Positions 60,626-64,000 of a DNA stretch of 64,000 nucleotides are shown one piece after another. The DNA lies in NCBI RefSeq assembly GCF_024178315.1, contig NZ_JAMZIK010000006.1, positions 26,674-90,673 of the forward strand. The letters run 5' to 3'. The stretch comes from Siccirubricoccus soli. GTDB taxonomy: Bacteria; Pseudomonadota; Alphaproteobacteria; Acetobacterales; Acetobacteraceae. Position numbers and translations under genes: made by a program. Positions within the stretch are counted from its first letter, which is position 1; each line of letters starts with the position of its first letter. The notes under the pieces are model-generated. The model saw only the letters and a program-made list of their open reading frames with translations. It was not told the DNA's origin and did no database searches.

Positions 60626-63097
60626 ATGAAATTCCCCCTCTCCTGGCTCCGCCGGCATCTCGAGACCGAGGCCTCGCTGGAGACCATCCTCGCCACCCTC
60701 AACCGCATCGGCCTCGAGGTCGAAGGGGTGGAGGATCGCGGCGCGGCGCTCGCTTCCTTCCGCATCGCCCAGGTGGTGGAGGCGGAGCAGCACCCGAATG
60801 CCGACCGCCTCCGCGCGCTGAAGGTCGATCCGGGCGACGGCAAGCTGCTCTCCGTCGTCTGCGGCGCGCCCAACGCACGCGCCGGCATGAAGGGCGTGGT
60901 GGCGCTGCCCGGCGCCTTCATCCCCGGCACCGGCATCACCCTGAAGAAGGGCGAGATCCGCGGCGTGGCGTCCGAGGCGATGATGCTCTCGGCCCGCGAG
61001 ATGGGCCTCGGCGACGACCATAGCGGCATCGTGGACCTCCCGGCGGATGCGCCGCTTGGCGAGAGCTACGTCACCTGGGCCGGGCTCGACGACCCGATCA
61101 TCGAGATCAGCGTCACGCCCAATCGTGGCGATGCGCTCGGCGTGCGCGGCGTGGCGCGCGACCTGGCCGCCGCCGGACTCGGCACGCTGAAGCCGCTGCC
61201 GACGCCGAAGGTGACGCCCGCCTACCCCGCCCCGCTGCGCTGGGAGATCGCCGATCCGCGTGCCTGCGACCATGTCCTTGGCCGCGCCATCCGCGGGCTG
61301 CGCAACGGCCCCTCGCCCAAATGGCTGCAGGACTGGCTGGTGGCCATCGGCCAGCGGCCGATCAACGCGCTGGTGGACGTGACCAACCTCTTCACCTTCG
61401 GCCTCGGCCGGCCGCTGCACGTCTTCGACGTGGCGAAGGTGAAGGGCAATACGCTGACCATGCGCATGGCGCGGGAGGGCGAAACCCTCTCGGCGCTGAA
61501 CGGCAAGGAATATGCGCTGACGCCGGAGGACGGGATCATCGCCGATGCGGCGGGGCCCGAGGCGCTGGGCGGCATCATCGGCGGCGCGCCCACGGGCTGC
61601 GACGAGACGACGACCGAGTGCTTCATCGAATGCGCCCTGTTCGACCCGGTGCGCATCGCCCTCTCCGGCCGCCGGCATGACATCCGCACCGATGCGCGGG
61701 CGCGGTTCGAGCGCGGCGTGGACCCGGCCCTGCCGCCCCTGGCGCTGGACCTGGCCACCGAGCTGATGATCGAGCTCTGCGGCGGCGAGGCGAGCGAGGT
61801 CTCCGCCGCCGGCACGCCGCCCGCCTGGCAGCGCAGCGCGACGCTGCGCTTCGAGCGGCTGGCCGGCCTCGGCGGTGCCGAGGTGCCGGCGGATGAGGCG
61901 GTCGGCGCGCTGGAACGCCTCGGCTTCACCGTCGAGGCGCGGGATGCGGCGAAGGTGACGGTCGCCGTCCCCTCCTGGCGCAACGACATCGCGGGCCACG
62001 GCGCGCTGGACCAGTTCCCCGGCCTCGACCCGGCCCGCGCCCGCGCCGCCGCCGAGGGCTGCGCCGTCATCGAGCCCGAGGCGGATCTGGTGGAGGAGGT
62101 GCTGCGGCTGCGCGGCCTGGATTCCATCCCGCCCGTCTCCCTGCCCGTGTCCGGCATCGTCCCGCCGCCGGCGCTGACCGCGAAGCAGGCCCGCGCCGTG
62201 CTGGCGCGCCGCGTGCTCGCCGCGCGCGGCATGCTGGATTGCGTCAGCTTCGGCTTCCTGGAAGCGAAGACGGCGGCGCTGTTCGGCGCGACGCCGCCGG
62301 AGCTGCACCTGGAGAACCCGATCGCCGCCGATCTGGACCAGATGCGGCCGACGCCGGTGGCGAGCCTGGCGCTCGCCGCCGCGCGCAATGCGGCGCGCGG
62401 CTGGCCGGATGTGGCCCTGTCCGAGCTGGGTGCGGCCTATCGCGACCCCTCGCCGGAAGGGCAGCTCGCCGTCGCCGCTGGGCTGCGCGCCGGGCAGACG
62501 CCGCGGCACTGGGCGGACGCCTCGCGGCCGGTGGATGCCTTCGACGCCAAGGGCGATGCGCTCGCCGTGCTGGCGGCGCTCGGCGTGCCCATGGCGGCGC
62601 TGCAGGTCACCGCCGATGCGCCGGGCTTCTACCACCCGGGCCGCAGCGGCGTGGTGCGGCAGGGGCCGAAGACCGTGCTGGCCACTTTCGGCGAGCTGCA
62701 TCCGAAGCTGCGCGCCGCGCTCGACATCGCCGGGCCGGCGATGGCGTTCGAGGTGTTCCTCGACGCCATCCCGGAGCCGAAGAAGCGGAAGAAGGGCGCG
62801 CCCGACCTGCCCGCCTTCCAGCCCCTGCGGCGCGACTTCGCCTTCCTGGTGGACGCGACGGTGCCGGCGGAGGCGCTGCTGCGCGCGGCGCGCGGCGCCG
62901 ACAAGGCGCTAGTCACCGATGTCGCGCTGTTCGACCGCTACGCCGGCGACAAGCTGCCGGAGGGGAAGGTCAGCCTCGCCCTCCAGGTCACGCTGCAGCC
63001 GCGCGAGGCGACGCTGACGGATGCGGAGATCGAGGCCGTGGCGGGGAAGATCGTGGCGGCGGTGGTGAAGGCCACGGGGGCTGCGCTGCGCGGATAG
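60626..63097 (+). CDS. pheT: Phenylalanine-tRNA ligase beta subunit
   Basis: The 823-aa beta subunit. MKFPLSWLRRHLETEASLE opens the B1 domain; the EMAPII-like tRNA-binding domain (about 40-150; AQVVEAEQHPNADRLRALKV, VCGAPNAR) follows; the B3/B4 editing domain and B5 (DIRTDARARFERGVDP) come next; the catalytic-like half contains CVSFGFLEAK; the C-terminal anticodon-binding FDX-ACB domain spans about 730-823 (LPAFQPLRRDFAFLVD; LFDRYAGDKLPEGKVSLAL). A family B element begins on the next base. Confidence 0.97.
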   Translation: MKFPLSWLRRHLETEASLETILATLNRIGLEVEGVEDRGAALASFRIAQVVEAEQHPNADRLRALKVDPGDGKLLSVVCGAPNARAGMKGVVALPGAFIPGTGITLKKGEIRGVASEAMMLSAREMGLGDDHSGIVDLPADAPLGESYVTWAGLDDPIIEISVTPNRGDALGVRGVARDLAAAGLGTLKPLPTPKVTPAYPAPLRWEIADPRACDHVLGRAIRGLRNGPSPKWLQDWLVAIGQRPINALVDVTNLFTFGLGRPLHVFDVAKVKGNTLTMRMAREGETLSALNGKEYALTPEDGIIADAAGPEALGGIIGGAPTGCDETTTECFIECALFDPVRIALSGRRHDIRTDARARFERGVDPALPPLALDLATELMIELCGGEASEVSAAGTPPAWQRSATLRFERLAGLGGAEVPADEAVGALERLGFTVEARDAAKVTVAVPSWRNDIAGHGALDQFPGLDPARARAAAEGCAVIEPEADLVEEVLRLRGLDSIPPVSLPVSGIVPPPALTAKQARAVLARRVLAARGMLDCVSFGFLEAKTAALFGATPPELHLENPIAADLDQMRPTPVASLALAAARNAARGWPDVALSELGAAYRDPSPEGQLAVAAGLRAGQTPRHWADASRPVDAFDAKGDALAVLAALGVPMAALQVTADAPGFYHPGRSGVVRQGPKTVLATFGELHPKLRAALDIAGPAMAFEVFLDAIPEPKKRKKGAPDLPAFQPLRRDFAFLVDATVPAEALLRAARGADKALVTDVALFDRYAGDKLPEGKVSLALQVTLQPREATLTDAEIEAVAGKIVAAVVKATGAALRG

Positions 63098-63259
63098 GTC
63101 GAGAGGGGCTCTGCCCCTCTCGAGCACACCCCGCCAAAGGCCGAAGGGCCTTTGGAAACCATGGGTTCGGGCGCGTCGGTCAACCTGCCGACTCAAGGGT
63201 TCCAAGGGCCGTTCGGCCCTGGGCGGGTGGAGTTCGAGGAGGGCAGCGCCCTCCTCGAC
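63098..63259. repeat. Family B composite inverted repeat, copy B3
   Basis: Starts right after the pheT stop. In order: CGAGAGGGGC-tct-GCCCCTCTCG (63100-63122), CCAAAGGCC-gaag-GGCCTTTGG (63134-63155), a centre with ACCATGGGTTCGGG and ACTCAAGGGTTCC, CCAAGGGCC-gttc-GGCCCTGG (63202-63222) and CGAGGAGGGC-agc-GCCCTCCTCG (63235-63257). All but one stem are perfect. Its reverse complement aligns with B1. Confidence 0.83.
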
Positions 63260-63320
63260 CTTGCCGCGACCGTGCGGCCTGATATTGCTGCGCCCCAACG
63301 CAGCACAGGAAGCGCCGCAC

Positions 63321-64000
63321 ATGACCACCCGCCGCGGTTTCATCGCCGCCAGCGCCGCCCTCCCCCTCGCCGCTCGCGCCCGGGCGCAGAACGCCGCGCC
63401 GCTGAAGCTCGGCATCCTGGGCGATCTCTCCGGCCCCTACCGCGACCTCTCCGGCCTCGGCACCCATGCCTGTGTGCGCCAAGCGATCGAGGATCTCGCC
63501 GCGGCTGGCACCCAGCTGCCGGTCGAGATCGTGCATGCCGACCACCAGCACAAGGCGGATGTGGGCAGCGCCATCGCGCGGCAGTGGTATGATCGGGACG
63601 GGGTGGATGCGATCCTGGAGGTGAACAACTCCGCCATCTCCCTCGCCGTCGCCGACCTGGCGCGGGAGAAGGACAAGGTCTTCCTCGCCACCGGCCCGGC
63701 GACGGCCGACCTGCACGGCCCGCGCTGCGGCCCGAACCACGTCCACTGGACCTACGACACCTGGATGCTGGCGCATGGCGCCGGCACGGCGACGGTGAAG
63801 GCAGGCGGCGACAGCTGGTACTTCCTGACGGCCGACTACGCCTTCGGCCATGCCCTGCAGCGGGACACGGCGGAGGCGGTGCAGGCGGCGGGCGGCAAGG
63901 TGCTCGGCCAGGCGCGCTACCCCTTCCCGCAGACCACCGACTACTCCTCCTTCCTGCTCCAGGCCCAGGCCTCCCGCGCCAAGGTGCTCGGCCTCGCCAA
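63321..64000 (+). CDS. ABC transporter substrate-binding protein, branched-chain amino-acid type (partial)
   Basis: The N-terminal part (226 codons) of a periplasmic Leu/Ile/Val-type binding protein; these are about 390-410 aa, so just over half is present before the right edge. The signal peptide TTRRGFIAASAALPLAARARAQ carries twin arginines, suggesting Tat export. The mature fold begins PLKLGILGDLSGPYRDLSGL, then AIEDLAAAGTQLPVEIVHAD, ILEVNNSAISLAVADLAREK and WYFLTADYAFGHALQRDTAE. Members in this group often bind amides, urea or aromatic acids rather than branched-chain amino acids. Confidence 0.9.
   Translation, partial: MTTRRGFIAASAALPLAARARAQNAAPLKLGILGDLSGPYRDLSGLGTHACVRQAIEDLAAAGTQLPVEIVHADHQHKADVGSAIARQWYDRDGVDAILEVNNSAISLAVADLAREKDKVFLATGPATADLHGPRCGPNHVHWTYDTWMLAHGAGTATVKAGGDSWYFLTADYAFGHALQRDTAEAVQAAGGKVLGQARYPFPQTTDYSSFLLQAQASRAKVLGLA

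Noticed and set aside
60506..62701. 731-codon open frame opposite pheT
   Set aside because: Shadow of a well-conserved synthetase gene.
1..64000. CRISPR array
   Set aside because: The repeats found are palindromic intergenic elements far apart; no regularly spaced direct repeats with unique spacers and no cas genes were seen.

Overview
The window is very GC-rich, gene-dense chromosomal DNA of an alphaproteobacterium. Gene content (accD-folC, a glycine riboswitch on gcvT-gcvH-gcvP, the TSUP/TIGR02186 pair, a PhnA-like membrane protein, TRAP permease, YjbF/YjbH and Wza-like export genes) and the style of its intergenic palindromes suggest Acetobacteraceae, probably Roseomonas or a close relative. 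This assignment is inference from memory of the families; no search was run. Housekeeping genes dominate. I see no phage, plasmid, CRISPR, integrase or insertion sequence.

Layout. 1-9000: folC (cut by the left edge) and accD on the minus strand; a LysR regulator divergent from a TSUP exporter and a dienelactone-hydrolase-like protein; rnhA, thrB and ispH on the minus strand; a small lipoprotein. 8940-13577: tandem glycine riboswitch and the complete glycine cleavage operon gcvT-gcvH-gcvP. 13795-23100: acetamidase/formamidase, phytase-like esterase autotransporter, SDR, exported superoxide dismutase, a degenerate ABC ATPase, a DUF883/YqjE envelope pair, and a 3-hydroxyisobutyryl-CoA hydrolase-like protein. 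23542-27158: OprP-like porin and a fused TRAP permease. 27440-29153: YjbF-type lipoprotein and a WecA/MraY-type transferase. 29305-31310: arsR-arsC-acr3 arsenic resistance. 31708-36173: PanE-like reductase, DctP binding protein, SDR, outer-membrane protein, tRNA-Gly(CCC).

36216-45969 is an exopolysaccharide locus. YjbH and a five-SLBB Wza-like export protein lie on the minus strand. Divergently, a heparinase II/III-like lyase, a Wzz-type chain-length protein, an O-antigen-ligase/Wzy-type protein and an initiating sugar transferase form an overlapping operon. With the nearby yjbF-like and wecA-like genes it supplies initiation, polymerisation, export and degradation, but no chain-building glycosyltransferases lie in the window. 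46179-50508: PhnA-like membrane protein, TSUP-TIGR02186-USP operon, creatininase. 50569-57233: secreted small protein, ftsY with a giant Pro/Ala arm, mtaB and dapF in a tight operon, then a DUF1330 protein and a HerA-like ATPase. 57358-64000: Hint-domain protein, rpmI-rplT-pheS-pheT, and the start of a branched-chain amino-acid-type binding protein.

The most unusual signal is in the spaces between genes. Three families of structured dispersed repeats recur. Family A is a two-hairpin ~100 bp element whose stems covary between copies and whose complete copies start within a few bases of a stop codon, oriented with that gene. Family B is built from CCAAAGGCC-type and GAGGAGGGC-type hairpins, as half elements or ~165 bp mirror-image composites, again abutting stop codons. 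Family C is a pair of adjacent long palindromes, seen twice. They look like mobile or domesticated 3'-UTR cassettes.
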